Positions 51,347 through 60,160 of a DNA stretch of 64,000 nucleotides are shown here, piece after piece. Each line of letters begins with the position of its first letter. Position 1 is the stretch's first letter. A program made the translations under genes and the position numbers. The notes below the pieces were generated by a model, which made no database searches, was not told the DNA's origin, and saw only the letters and a list, made by a program, of their open reading frames with translations. Source of the DNA: an uncultured Lachnospiraceae bacterium (GTDB taxonomy: Bacteria > Bacillota > Clostridia > Lachnospirales > Lachnospiraceae). The stretch covers positions 1 to 64,000 of the forward strand of contig CADAOZ010000003.1 of NCBI GenBank assembly GCA_902789735.1, given 5' to 3'.

Positions 51347-52648
51347 TCAGGATTTCGGGATGCTGATTGTAACCTTGGTCCCTTTGCCGGGCCTGCTGCG
51401 GACTTTCAGGTCTCCCTGGCACAGGAGCCGGAGCCGCTCCCGGGTATTGGGAAGGCCGATATGTCTGCGGCCTTGGATATCCGGCTCTGTTTCTTCCGCG
51501 AAAAGATTTCTGGCATCTACATCAAAACCGACGCCATCATCCCTGATTGTGATCCGGTAGTCGGACGGATGTTCCCGGACCCGGATCGTGACAGTCCCGC
51601 CTTCCGGCTTTTTCCCGATCCCATGGCGGACCGCGTTTTCCACGATGGGCTGCAGTGTCAGGGGCGGCAGAAAGAAATGGCAGGGGCTGATATCATACAT
51701 GATTTTCAGATCTTCCCCATAACACATCTTTTCCAGGATCAGATAATGCTCCAGACATTCCAGCTCCCGGTCGATGGGAACGAGGCCGGGAGCATCCAGT
51801 ACCTCCAGATTGACTCGCAGGTACTGGGAGAATTCGTCAATGGCATGCTGCGCCCGGCTGACAGACACATCGCAGAGGGAATAGATCGTATTCAGGACGT
51901 TGAACATGAAATGGGGCTGGATCTGGCTGATCATCAGCTGGACCCGGGCTTCCTGAAGCCGCTTTTCCTGTTCCTGCAGGCGATAGTAAAGATCCCGGTT
52001 AAAGTAATTGTTCAGGACCAGGGCGGAAATGGCCACCAGCATCTGCAGATAAGGCAGATGCGGATTCAGGGCGCGCAGCAGGGAAGTCAGCAGCGGGGAC
52101 AGCATCATGAACAGCAGCAGCAGGGTGTTCTTTACAGGCAGATCGCGGCGGTAGCGGAGCAGCAGATAGACGGATAAGGCTGTGACCGCGTAGCCGCTGG
52201 TAAAGGACAGCATCCGGATGCCGTCCAGACTGCTCGTGGATATATTCAGGAGGAGGCCGTTCAGGTACATGAAGTCCCAGAAAAGACTGGCCGGTATGGC
52301 GATTGCCAGAGACAGATAGAAAGGCCTTTTGGAGAGCGGGGGTCTGTAACTGGATATATATTCCAGTATATATCGGACATACATGACCGTGACTGTGTAA
52401 TAGGAAGTGGAGATCAGGCATACAGTGAACCTGAAAAGAGGACTGCTGTGGCCTACGCCCATGCGCAGAAGATGGTAGAGCAGGCCGCCGGCGCCGACAT
52501 ATACGGCGGAAGCCAGAATGAGCCCCGTATAGATACGGAAAAGCGGTGAATTAAAATAACCGTATAAATGGCCTGCGCAAATGATCAGCAGGATCACCAG
52601 TGCCATAAAGTCCAGTGATTCCCCGATATAAAAATAGATATTTTCCAT
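51347..52648 (-). CDS. Sensor histidine kinase (LytS/YesM-like)
   Basis: 433 residues. About six N-terminal membrane helices (FMALVILLIICAGHLYG, IYTGLILASAVYVGAGGLLYHLL and more) lead to a short coiled linker. The His-kinase domain follows: the phosphoacceptor box QIQPHFMFNVLNTIYSL, N-box IVENAVRHGIG, G-boxes DDGVGFD and HIGLPNTRERL, and RPGKGTKVTISIP. This is the LytS/YesM kinase class, usually paired with a LytR or AraC-type response regulator. None is adjacent, so the partner is elsewhere or the neighbouring genes give no clue. The signal is unknown. Confidence 0.92.
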   Translation of the reverse strand: MENIYFYIGESLDFMALVILLIICAGHLYGYFNSPLFRIYTGLILASAVYVGAGGLLYHLLRMGVGHSSPLFRFTVCLISTSYYTVTVMYVRYILEYISSYRPPLSKRPFYLSLAIAIPASLFWDFMYLNGLLLNISTSSLDGIRMLSFTSGYAVTALSVYLLLRYRRDLPVKNTLLLLFMMLSPLLTSLLRALNPHLPYLQMLVAISALVLNNYFNRDLYYRLQEQEKRLQEARVQLMISQIQPHFMFNVLNTIYSLCDVSVSRAQHAIDEFSQYLRVNLEVLDAPGLVPIDRELECLEHYLILEKMCYGEDLKIMYDISPCHFFLPPLTLQPIVENAVRHGIGKKPEGGTVTIRVREHPSDYRITIRDDGVGFDVDARNLFAEETEPDIQGRRHIGLPNTRERLRLLCQGDLKVRSRPGKGTKVTISIPKS

Positions 52649-52735
52649 GCTCTGAATGCTCCGTTTGGATATGCTGTTAAGATATATTTTGTATGAAAAC
52701 AGTATACGACCGCCGGACCCGTCTGCAAAGAAGAA

Positions 52736-52775
52736 GGACCGTGAAATAAACCCAGTGGATTTATTTCACGGTCCT
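52736..52775 (-). terminator. Terminator of the leftward propeller-protein gene
   Basis: 15-bp perfect stem GGACCGTGAAATAAA/TTTATTTCACGGTCC. On the minus strand a T-rich TTCTTCTTT follows. Confidence 0.8.
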
Positions 52776-52824
52776 GTTTCGCGTTCCGGAGGCCAGAGCC
52801 TCACGTCTGCGCGGGGTGATCCGA

Positions 52825-53889
52825 TTATTCAGTTACGGTGTAATAAGCCAGTTCATCGATCTCGCGGTTGGTGCAGACGATGATATCCTTGCCGTCCTTG
52901 TCAATAAAATGAAGGGCGTTGGCCGCGCCGGTATTCCTGTCAAGGAATTCGGTCTTGTAATTGCCGGCTTCCGCGTCCCAGGTGATCAGGATGGTATCCT
53001 TGGTTCCCTTTCTCCAGCCTACGACCCAGGTGAGCTTGCCCAGGATCTCGTCTACCCATGTGGCGTGGATCATCTCGGTCTCTTTCTCAGGAGCGCTGTA
53101 CTTCCACTGGGGAACATAATTGTCATGTTCATCCAGGTGATAGATGGTCAGGGAATTGCCGTGGAAGGGAGCGATCACGCCCAGCTCTGGTTTGCCGTCG
53201 CCGTCAAAGTCGGCCAGGACAGCGTCGCTGGTGGGGCTGTTCAGGATCTCTTCGATTTCCCAGTCTCCGCCGGGCACTGCCGGAGGGGAGAAGAGGAAAG
53301 CGCCTTCTTCGGAACCGACCAGGGCAGCGTCATAGCCGCCATAGCTCATCTTGCAGTATCCATGATTCTTGAGCATGTCATCCATCAGCAGGGTGAGCTC
53401 AAGGGGGTTGCTGTCATTATAAGGGGTAAGATCATCCGGAAGGACTGCGCCGTAGGTCGCGCCCGGCCAGTTCCAGTCATTCTTGTATTCCATACCGCCT
53501 TTGATGCAGCAGACGATCAGATAGTTGGTGCCGCCGCGGCGCAGGATTCCGAAACGATGTACGAAAGGAGCTTTGCAGAGGGTGCGTGTTTCCCATTTGT
53601 CTTTGGCGATCCGGGTCACGATCTCGATTCTGGCTTTGAAACCGTCGTTAGGTGAATAGAACTGACGGGTGGAAAGGAACTGGCCGTCCGCGCCGGGAAC
53701 GGGAGTAATAGTCATGACGCCGCCCATCTCGGTCCAGATGGTCTCCAGCTTTGTACCATCCTCAGCGAACAGGTAGCAGGGATCGTCCTTTTCGGCCGCC
53801 GCGACGAAACAGTGCTTCCCCTCAACGGTGACTTCCGACATGGCGTAGCATTTGGGCAGGGTGGCGATTACTTTTTTTTCAACCTTCAT
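52825..53889 (-). CDS. FG-GAP/VCBS-like beta-propeller protein of the ascorbate locus
   Basis: 354 residues, no signal peptide, so cytosolic. Repeating beta segments with Ca-binding-like loops, notably VLADFDGDGKPELGVIAPFHG, suggest an FG-GAP/VCBS-type propeller. Other repeats are KHCFVAAAEKDDPCYLFAEDG, TNYLIVCCIKGG, DAALVGSEEGAFLF and NALHFIDKDGKDIIVCTNRE. The family is not one I can name. It is divergent from the ascorbate-6-phosphate lactonase/PTS operon and its promoter has the same GAACATAAA repeats, so a role in sugar-acid metabolism is inferred. Some fungal sugar dehydratases use a related fold, which makes an enzymatic role thinkable but unproven. Confidence 0.75.
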   Translation of the reverse strand: MKVEKKVIATLPKCYAMSEVTVEGKHCFVAAAEKDDPCYLFAEDGTKLETIWTEMGGVMTITPVPGADGQFLSTRQFYSPNDGFKARIEIVTRIAKDKWETRTLCKAPFVHRFGILRRGGTNYLIVCCIKGGMEYKNDWNWPGATYGAVLPDDLTPYNDSNPLELTLLMDDMLKNHGYCKMSYGGYDAALVGSEEGAFLFSPPAVPGGDWEIEEILNSPTSDAVLADFDGDGKPELGVIAPFHGNSLTIYHLDEHDNYVPQWKYSAPEKETEMIHATWVDEILGKLTWVVGWRKGTKDTILITWDAEAGNYKTEFLDRNTGAANALHFIDKDGKDIIVCTNREIDELAYYTVTE

Positions 53890-54028
53890 TATTATACCTC
53901 ATTCTTTACAGGTGATCATACAGCTGCTCTGTGTCTTGTCTTACGCAGATTTCATTTTCATTAGAATGGAACTGAAAAATGCGGGAATCAGCAGGCTTGC
54001 ATATATGTATATGCGCGTTGGATAAGAA

Positions 54029-54076
54029 GAACATAAAAGCGAACATAAAGTAGAAGTTTCTAAAAACGAACATAAA
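54029..54076. promoter_or_regulatory. Triple GAACATAAA sites, candidate DeoR-family operator
   Basis: Exact GAACATAAA at 54029, 54041 and 54068 between the leftward promoter and the propeller-protein gene. Related GAACATATA occurs at 54218. The half-site TTTATGTTC resembles operators of DeoR-family sugar regulators (GlpR/UlaR type). Confidence 0.65.
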
Positions 54077-54111
54077 CAGAACAATAAGCTCATATATGTC
54101 TGTATGTATTC

Positions 54112-54140
54112 ATTATAATGAGAAAAACTGTTCTTTTCAA
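54112..54140 (-). promoter_or_regulatory. Leftward promoter of the propeller-protein gene
   Basis: Minus strand TTGAAA (54135-54140), exact 17-bp spacer, TATAAT (54112-54117). Confidence 0.75.
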
Positions 54141-54359
54141 GGGAAATATAGCCATAACGCCACTTTTTTGGCAGCGGTGCGAACAAAAAAAGATTGTGAA
54201 TTTTTACTATATAAATCGAACATATAAATAGAAAAGAACGGAATTATATAGCGGAATGGGCATAAAACAAGGGAAAACCGGAAAAAAATTTGTTGTGCAC
54301 ATTTTACAGTTAGATAAGCCTAACCACTTTTCGAACGTATAAAACGCTCAAAAATAAAA

Positions 54360-54389
54360 TTGAAATGTGTAGAACGAATAGTTTATAAT
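54360..54389 (+). promoter_or_regulatory. Promoter of the ascorbate PTS operon
   Basis: TTGAAA (54360-54365), 18 bp, TATAAT (54384-54389), 115 bp before the first gene in a low-G+C region. Nothing gene-like is seen in 53890-54504. Confidence 0.75.
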
Positions 54390-54395
54390 CAAACC

Positions 54396-54423
54396 AACAT
54401 AAAGAACATAAAAGCAACATTAA
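54396..54423. promoter_or_regulatory. GAACATAAA operator cluster downstream of the PTS promoter
   Basis: AACATAAA at 54396, exact GAACATAAA at 54404-54412, and GCAACATTAAAC from 54414. They lie just after the -10, where a bound repressor would block transcription. Confidence 0.65.
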
Positions 54424-54504
54424 ACACGAACGCACGTAACTGTAAACGGAAGCAACCCATGTAACATTTAATTCATACGCCAACATAAGTCAGGAGGAGA
54501 GCGA

Positions 54505-55608
54505 ATGAGTAAAATTTCTGAAATGACCAGAGAAAAATGGATCAACAGCACATTCCCGGAGTGGGGCACATGGCTCACTGAGGAGATCGAGGGATGGGAT
54601 GTTAAGCCCGGTTCTGTAGCCATGTGGTGGCTCGGCTGCGTCGGTATGTGGTTCAAGACCCCCGGCGGCGCCAACATCACAGTTGACTTCTGGGCAGGCA
54701 ACGGCAAGCGTTCCCACGGCGACGGCAAGATGAAGGTCGGTCATCAGATGGCCAACATGGCAGGCGTCCGCGCAATGCAGCCCAACCTGAGGAATGTTCC
54801 TTTTGTAATCGATCCCTTTAAGATCCAGGGTCTGGACGCAGTTCTGGCAACCCACCTGCATCAGGACCACATGAGCGCTGAGCTGGCGGCCCAGGTCGTC
54901 AACACCGGCATGACCACTGTCAACGATAAGGGCGAGACCATTCCCACACCTTTCATCGGTCCCGCGAAGTGCGTCGACATCTGGGTAGGCTGGGGCGTCC
55001 CGCGTGAGCAGTGTATCGTTGTAAAGCCCGGCGATACCGTGAAGATCAAGGATCTCGAGATCGTAGCTCTGGATGCCTTCGACAGAACCATCCTTGTGAC
55101 CACCGATTCCACAGGTCCCGACCGTGAAGAGCTTTACGGCAAGTGCCCTCTGGATATGGATGAGAAGGCCGTCAACTATCTGATCAAGACCCCCGGCGGC
55201 AACATCTATCATTCCGGCGATTCCCATTATTCCATCTACTTCGCGAAGCACGGCAAGGACTACGACATCGACGTCGCTACCGCAGCTTTCGGCCTGAACC
55301 CTGTAGGCATCCAGGACAAGATGGAGTGCACAGACGTTCTTCGTATGGCGGAAGCCCTCAACTGCAAGGTCGTTATCCCGATCCATCACGATGTATGGAG
55401 CAACTTCCAGGCGGATGTCAACGAGATCAAGGTCATCTGGGAGATGAGAAAAGACCGTCTGGACTACAAGTTCCATCCTTTCTTCTGGGAAGTCGGCGGC
55501 CACTATGTATATCCGGATGACAAGGATAAATTCGCATATCATCACGACAGAGGCTTCCATGACTGCTTCGAATATCCTCAGAATGTTCCTTTCAGATCCG
55601 TTCTGTAA
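54505..55608 (+). CDS. ulaG: L-ascorbate-6-phosphate lactonase-like (UlaG family)
   Basis: 367 residues (Escherichia coli UlaG is about 350), GGAGGAG upstream. Metallo-beta-lactamase fold with the metal motif THLHQDHMS: His117, His119, Asp121 and His122. Further ligand motifs are YHSGDSHYS and [12 protein letters not shown]. UlaG opens the lactone ring of ascorbate-6-phosphate made by the PTS, giving 3-keto-L-gulonate-6-phosphate. It is first in the operon ahead of PTS IIA, IIC and IIB. The decarboxylase and epimerases (UlaD, UlaE, UlaF) that complete the pathway are not in the window. Strong C-ending codon bias suggests high expression. Confidence 0.92.
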   Translation: MSKISEMTREKWINSTFPEWGTWLTEEIEGWDVKPGSVAMWWLGCVGMWFKTPGGANITVDFWAGNGKRSHGDGKMKVGHQMANMAGVRAMQPNLRNVPFVIDPFKIQGLDAVLATHLHQDHMSAELAAQVVNTGMTTVNDKGETIPTPFIGPAKCVDIWVGWGVPREQCIVVKPGDTVKIKDLEIVALDAFDRTILVTTDSTGPDREELYGKCPLDMDEKAVNYLIKTPGGNIYHSGDSHYSIYFAKHGKDYDIDVATAAFGLNPVGIQDKMECTDVLRMAEALNCKVVIPIHHDVWSNFQADVNEIKVIWEMRKDRLDYKFHPFFWEVGGHYVYPDDKDKFAYHHDRGFHDCFEYPQNVPFRSVL

Positions 55609-55655
55609 TCGAAACAGGCAGACTGCTTATTTTTACTGAATGAAAGGGGTTCCGA

Positions 55656-56138
55656 ATGGGTACAGTTTTACAGGACATCGTGGAAAAGAAACATTACAGA
55701 TTCGTTGATGAGGAAATGACCTGGCAGGAAGCGGTCCGCCAGAGCTGCCTTTCCCTCGTTGACGATGGCAGCGTTGATGCCGACTATTACAAGGAAATCG
55801 TCGCCTGCGTCGAGAAATACGGCCCTTACGTAGTATTTGACCACTATGTAGCCATGCCGCACTCTCAGGAGAACGCAGCGGGCGTCCATAAGACCGGAAT
55901 CGGTTTTATGGTCAACAAACAGATCGTCGACTTCGGTGAGGACGATGGCGAGCAGAAGGTGGCAAAGCTCTTCTTCACACTGGCCGCGTGCAATCCGGAT
56001 GAACATATGAACAATATTGAGCAGCTGACCCAGATTTTCATGAATGAGCCTCTGCTGGACGCTCTTATGGCGGCTACCACACCGGAAGAGATTCTGGAGG
56101 CAGAAGCGAAATATCCGTTCGAAGACGATTACTGCTAA
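55656..56138 (+). CDS. ulaC: PTS ascorbate-type IIA component
   Basis: 160 residues, AAAGGGG upstream. It has the mannitol/fructose-type IIA fold used by the L-ascorbate PTS: the active His lies in YVAMPHSQENAAGVHKTGIGF (His69). It then has KVAKLFFTLAACNPDEHMNNIEQLTQIF. It accepts phosphate from HPr and passes it to the IIB cysteine. Encoded as a separate protein between the lactonase and IIC. 47-bp gap from ulaG and 31 bp to ulaA. Confidence 0.92.
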   Translation: MGTVLQDIVEKKHYRFVDEEMTWQEAVRQSCLSLVDDGSVDADYYKEIVACVEKYGPYVVFDHYVAMPHSQENAAGVHKTGIGFMVNKQIVDFGEDDGEQKVAKLFFTLAACNPDEHMNNIEQLTQIFMNEPLLDALMAATTPEEILEAEAKYPFEDDYC

Positions 56139-56169
56139 TACATTTCATATTTAGAAAGAGGGGAAACTA

Positions 56170-57651
56170 ATGAACATTTTATTCGCCATCTGGTCGTTCT
56201 TTGCGACCTACATTCTGCAGAAAGCGCCTTACATGGTCGGCTTCCTGACACTGCTGGGATATTGCCTGATGGGCAAGAAATGGTACGACACGCTCGGAGG
56301 CACACTGAAGGCTATCATCGGTATGCTGATCCTGAACGCAGGTTCCGGCGGACTGACATCCAACTTCCGTCCCATCCTGGCGGGTCTGAAAGACCGTTTC
56401 GGCCTGACCGCCGCGGTCATCGATCCCTACTATGGCCAGAACGCGGTTACAGAAGGCGTTGAGGAAGTTTTCGGCAAGGGCTTCTCACAGGCTATGACCC
56501 TGCTGCTGATCGCTTTCATCGTTAACATCCTTCTGGTCCGTTTCAACAAGATCACCAAGTGCCGTGTTCTGTTCACGACCGGTCACGTACAGGTCCAGCA
56601 GGCCGCTACCGCTTACTGGCTGATCATGTTCGCTCTTCCCGGACTGCTGAACAACAGCGTAGCCCTGATGGCTGTAATGGCTGTCATCCTGGGCGCTTAC
56701 TGGGCGGTTGGTTCCAACCTGACTGTTAAGCCCATGCAGGAGCTGTCTGAAGGCGCGGGCTTTGCCATCGCCCACCAGCAGATGTTCGGTATCCGTCTTG
56801 CCTACTGGGCAGCAGGTTTCTTCGCTCCCAAGAAGGAAGGCGAAGAGGTCAAGAAGGTCGGCGACATGGAAATGCCCGGATTCTTCTCCATCTTCAACGA
56901 GAACATGGTATGTACCGCGATCCTGATGACCATCTTCTTTGGTATCATCATGGCTATCATCGGCAAGCCTTACTTTGTTGAGACCGGTGCAACCACCGAG
57001 GCTGAGAACTTCGTATTCTACTGCTTCAATACATCCCTGAACTTCGCTGTTTACCTGGCGATCCTGCAGCTGGGCGTACGTACCTTTGTTACCGAGCTGA
57101 CAGCTTCCTTCCAGGGTATCGCGGACAAGCTGCTTCCTGCCTCTGTTCCCGGCGTTGACTGCGCGGTCTGCTTCGGTTTCGGCGACGCGAACGCGGTTAC
57201 CTTCGGTTTCCTGGCAGGTCTGTGCGGACAGGTCCTGGCCATCCTGGCCCTGATCGTGCTGCACTCTCCTACACTGATCATCTGCGGATTCGTTCCTGTA
57301 TTCTTCGATAACGCTACCATGGGCCTGGTCGCCAATGAAAAGGGCGGCATCAAGGCCTGCCTGATCATTCCTTTCATTGCCGGTCTCATCGAAGTATTCG
57401 GTGCGGCATTTATCTCCGGCTGGGTCGGCATGGCACAGTACGGCGGCTACCTGGGAATGTTCGACTGGGATACTGTATGGCCCATCTTCACCATCATCAT
57501 GAAGTACGGCGGCTACTTCGGCGTGGCAATCGTTGTTATCATCCTGCTGGCACTCCCTCAGATCGAGTACCGCATGGATCCCGAAGGCTACTTCCTGATC
57601 ACAGAAGACTACGATGCTTATCTGGAGCATCTGGAAGCTAAAAAAGGCTGA
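56170..57651 (+). CDS. ulaA: PTS ascorbate-type IIC permease
   Basis: 493 residues, about ten membrane helices, AAAGAGGGG upstream. The UlaA signatures include VGFLTLLGYCLMGKKWYDTLGGTLKAIIGMLI, VRFNKITKCRVLFTTGHVQVQQA, and FGFGDANAVTFGFLAGLCGQ with the following CGFVPVFFDNATMGL. It is the membrane channel of the L-ascorbate PTS, taking up and phosphorylating the substrate with IIA and IIB. Related clostridial permeases may accept other sugar acids; ascorbate is the best-supported substrate class. Confidence 0.93.
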   Translation: MNILFAIWSFFATYILQKAPYMVGFLTLLGYCLMGKKWYDTLGGTLKAIIGMLILNAGSGGLTSNFRPILAGLKDRFGLTAAVIDPYYGQNAVTEGVEEVFGKGFSQAMTLLLIAFIVNILLVRFNKITKCRVLFTTGHVQVQQAATAYWLIMFALPGLLNNSVALMAVMAVILGAYWAVGSNLTVKPMQELSEGAGFAIAHQQMFGIRLAYWAAGFFAPKKEGEEVKKVGDMEMPGFFSIFNENMVCTAILMTIFFGIIMAIIGKPYFVETGATTEAENFVFYCFNTSLNFAVYLAILQLGVRTFVTELTASFQGIADKLLPASVPGVDCAVCFGFGDANAVTFGFLAGLCGQVLAILALIVLHSPTLIICGFVPVFFDNATMGLVANEKGGIKACLIIPFIAGLIEVFGAAFISGWVGMAQYGGYLGMFDWDTVWPIFTIIMKYGGYFGVAIVVIILLALPQIEYRMDPEGYFLITEDYDAYLEHLEAKKG

Positions 57652-57718
57652 TCACAGAAACTGTTAAAGTGTTAAAGTATATTTATAATTCTTGAATCAT
57701 TAAGAAAGGGGTAACATA

Positions 57719-58027
57719 ATGGCTAAACTTGATAACAAAAAGATCCTTGCTTGCTGCGCGAACGGTGCCGGTTCTTCCCTGATGATGGAGAAGGCTATCG
57801 ATAAGGTTATGAAGAAATACAACATCAAGCCCGCTGAGCTGCGTCACTGCCCTGTATCCGAAGGCAAGACCGCTGCCAGGAACTATGATCTTGTTTTCTG
57901 CGCAAAGACCTTCGTAAAGACTTTTGAAGGCTGCGAGAAGAACGGCACAATCCTGATCCCTCTGCGCAACGTTATGTCCGCGAAAGAGATCGAGGACGCT
58001 CTGAAAGCAGCGGATCTGCTTGACTGA
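57719..58027 (+). CDS. ulaB: PTS ascorbate-type IIB component
   Basis: 102 residues, AAAGGGG upstream. The lactose/ascorbate IIB fold begins KILACCANGAGSSLMMEKAIDK; the phosphorylated Cys is Cys13 of the CANGAGSS loop. It transfers phosphate from IIA to the incoming sugar acid at IIC. Here it comes last in the PTS operon, unlike the IIC-IIB-IIA order of Escherichia coli ula. A strong terminator follows. Confidence 0.93.
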   Translation: MAKLDNKKILACCANGAGSSLMMEKAIDKVMKKYNIKPAELRHCPVSEGKTAARNYDLVFCAKTFVKTFEGCEKNGTILIPLRNVMSAKEIEDALKAADLLD

Positions 58028-58140
58028 TCGGACTGATACTCCGGAAATGAACGGACTTGTCTGACCGCGCCTGCCTGACAGGCGGGTGCGGCCGGCTCAG
58101 GCGGAAAATGCCTGCCGGCGGACTGCCGGCAATGGAAAGA

Positions 58141-58195
58141 CCGGCGGATCCGTGCAGTCTGGTGCTGCAGGATCCGCCGGTTTTTGCTGAAAAAG
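58141..58195 (+). terminator. Terminator of the PTS operon
   Basis: CCGGCGGATCC pairs with GGATCCGCCGG, with an inner TGCA/TGCA stem, then TTTTT. Confidence 0.92.
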
Positions 58196-58242
58196 ATGAC
58201 AATAATTATCACAGAGTAAAATGTGATAAATAATTTTTGTTT

Positions 58243-58315
58243 TTAATGTTCGTCCGAAACAAATTATGTTAAGATTTGATTGAGAGTATAAAATACAGAT
58301 GAGGATGAACATAAA
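58243..58315 (+). promoter_or_regulatory. Promoter/operator region of the DeoR regulator gene
   Basis: TTAATGTTCG (58243-58252), TTATGTT (58264-58270), -10 TATAAA (58287-58292), and an exact GAACATAAA (58307-58315) whose last A is the first base of the start codon. This suggests autoregulation by the same protein that binds the ula promoters. Confidence 0.6.
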
Positions 58316-59091
58316 TGAAAAACAGTAGAAAAGCGGTAGAAGAAAGGCAAATGAATATCCTGAACCTTGTCAGGACCAGGGAAGAAGTCAGTGCCGAAGA
58401 AATCGCATCCACTTTTGGAATCTCCAAAATGACAGTCCGGAGGGATCTGCAGTATCTGGAGGACAGAGGTCTTCTGAAGAGGACACACGGGGGAGCGATT
58501 TCACTGAAGAGAGGGAGCGGACCGGTCACAGAAGAGGAGAAGATCGGTTTTTGCAGGGACAGTATTTCTAAATTTGCGGCGCGGTTTGTTGCAGACGGGG
58601 ACACACTGTTCATCAATGGCAGCATGACTGCCCTGAATATGCTTTCCTATCTGGACGAAAAGAGGGTACAGGTATTCACCAACAACTGTGCGGCGGTATC
58701 ACAGGAATTTCCGGAACACGTTTCGATTCATCTGACCGGCGGAGAGGTCCGCAGCGGGGTCATGATCGGAGACTATGTCATGCGGAATCTTCTGAATATG
58801 TCTGCCGACAAGACATTTATTGGCTGCGCAGCCGTCTATGATGACGGAGAGTTTCGGTATGATATTCCGACAGAGATCGGTATCAATGAAGCCATGATCA
58901 GCATGACAACAGGTGATATCTATATCCTGGCGGATCATTCGAAAATCCTGCGGCGGAGCGTACATGAAAATTCATACGGAAGCTGTACCTATGACAGGCA
59001 GGTCATCCTGATCACGGATGATACTGTCAGCAGTGCTGTGGTCGAAAGACTGCGGCGTACCGGCATGGAGGTCGTCCTGGTTCCCGTATGA
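58315..59091 (+). CDS. DeoR/GlpR-family transcriptional regulator (probable ula regulator)
   Basis: 258 residues. N-terminal winged helix-turn-helix: RQMNILNLVRTREEVSAEEIASTFGISKMTVRRDLQYLEDRGLLKRTHGGAI, the DeoR signature. The C-terminal domain is an isomerase-like sugar-phosphate sensor (DTLFINGSMTALNMLSYL, TNNCAAVSQEFPEH, LTGGEVRSGVMIGDY, FIGCAAVYDDG, ILADHSKIL). It follows the ascorbate PTS operon and the GAACATAAA repeats occur at its start and at both ula promoters, so it is probably UlaR-like. The inducer would be ascorbate-6-phosphate by analogy. The start is fixed by GATGAGGATG upstream, which overlaps the putative operator. Confidence 0.9.
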   Translation: MKNSRKAVEERQMNILNLVRTREEVSAEEIASTFGISKMTVRRDLQYLEDRGLLKRTHGGAISLKRGSGPVTEEEKIGFCRDSISKFAARFVADGDTLFINGSMTALNMLSYLDEKRVQVFTNNCAAVSQEFPEHVSIHLTGGEVRSGVMIGDYVMRNLLNMSADKTFIGCAAVYDDGEFRYDIPTEIGINEAMISMTTGDIYILADHSKILRRSVHENSYGSCTYDRQVILITDDTVSSAVVERLRRTGMEVVLVPV

Positions 59092-59116
59092 GATTGAATC
59101 GGAAAGGGACCGGACT

Positions 59117-59944
59117 ATGTCTGAATTTAGTAAAATGTTTCTTTATATTCCCGGGGTTTTGATCTTCCTGGCGGGTTCCGGCCAGGTCAGGAGGTTCCTG
59201 ATGCTGCGCCGGGCGGAGAAAAAGCAGGAAGCTTTTTACGGCAATGTCGTACAGTGTAACCATGTGGTCAAAAAGGATAAAAAGGGACGTGAGACATATA
59301 ACTACTATAATGTGGTTGTAGAGTTCACCAACGGCTTCGGCCATAAGGAGAGACAGGCTGTCAAGTCGCCCTCCCAGTATTCTGCCGGCCAGCAGCTTCG
59401 GATTCTGAAGGAGCCCGGCAGCAGCCAGTACAGCCTGGTGCCGGATGAGAATCAGCAGCTGTTCAATCCCTGGGAGCTGATGATCGGCGGCGCCCTCTGC
59501 GTGCTGCTTGCCTATTATACCAACCAGCAGATGGAGGTCCCGGCCATGATCTGTCTGGCAGCGATCCTGCTGGGCGCAGGGATTGTTCTGATCACCAACA
59601 GCCTGGTGATGAAGAAAAAGAACCTGCAGGTCATTGACAGTGAGATCATTGAGGTCTATGTCAGGCAGATCTCCAAAGCGACCAAGATCATCCGCGGAGA
59701 CAAGTATACCTATTATCCGATCGTCCGTTATGAGCTGGAAGGGAAAGAAAATATCCGCCGCTGCAATATCAACTCCAGCGGCGCCAAGACCTTCAAGGTG
59801 GGAGATCATATGAAGCTTTATTATGATCCCGCTTCCAAGGCGGTCCTGGAGAACCGGCCCAACATGGTTACTCTTGTGATTGGAATCGCCCTGGCTGTGA
59901 CGGGCCTGCTGGCCGGCATCAGCGTTTTTTCGGTACTGGTATAA
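59117..59944 (+). CDS. DUF3592-like membrane protein
   Basis: 275 residues from the ATG at 59117 (AAAGGGAC upstream); an in-frame ATG at 59018 would overlap the regulator gene by 74 bp. Layout: a first helix (FLYIPGVLIFLAGSG), a soluble segment, two central helices (LMIGGALCVLLAYYT and ICLAAILLGAGIVLITNSLVM), a second soluble segment and a last helix (VTLVIGIALAVTGLLAGI). The two soluble segments repeat a pattern, VVEFTNGFGHKERQA/VRYELEGKENIRRC then SAGQQLRILKEPGS/KVGDHMKLYYDPAS, as in DUF3592. Function unknown. Terminator follows. Confidence 0.75.
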   Translation: MSEFSKMFLYIPGVLIFLAGSGQVRRFLMLRRAEKKQEAFYGNVVQCNHVVKKDKKGRETYNYYNVVVEFTNGFGHKERQAVKSPSQYSAGQQLRILKEPGSSQYSLVPDENQQLFNPWELMIGGALCVLLAYYTNQQMEVPAMICLAAILLGAGIVLITNSLVMKKKNLQVIDSEIIEVYVRQISKATKIIRGDKYTYYPIVRYELEGKENIRRCNINSSGAKTFKVGDHMKLYYDPASKAVLENRPNMVTLVIGIALAVTGLLAGISVFSVLV

Positions 59945-59967
59945 ATAGTTTATATAGGAAGAAGGAT

Positions 59968-60013
59968 GGTAATATCATCACAAAGCGGTAAAGTGGTGGT
60001 ATTACCTTATTTT
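59968..60013 (+). terminator. Terminator
   Basis: GGTAATATCATCAC pairs with GTGGTGGTATTACC (G-T allowed), followed by TTATTTTTTT. Confidence 0.88.
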
Positions 60014-60160
60014 TTTGCCCGTATCAGGGATATTTTTCCTGAATTTTACAAAAAAAAATTGGCGAAAGCCGGATTATGGAGTAACATATAAATGTAGCGC
60101 TTTATTAATTTTTAATATTTCTATAACGGATTCAATACGAATTGAGAAACGAGGTACACC

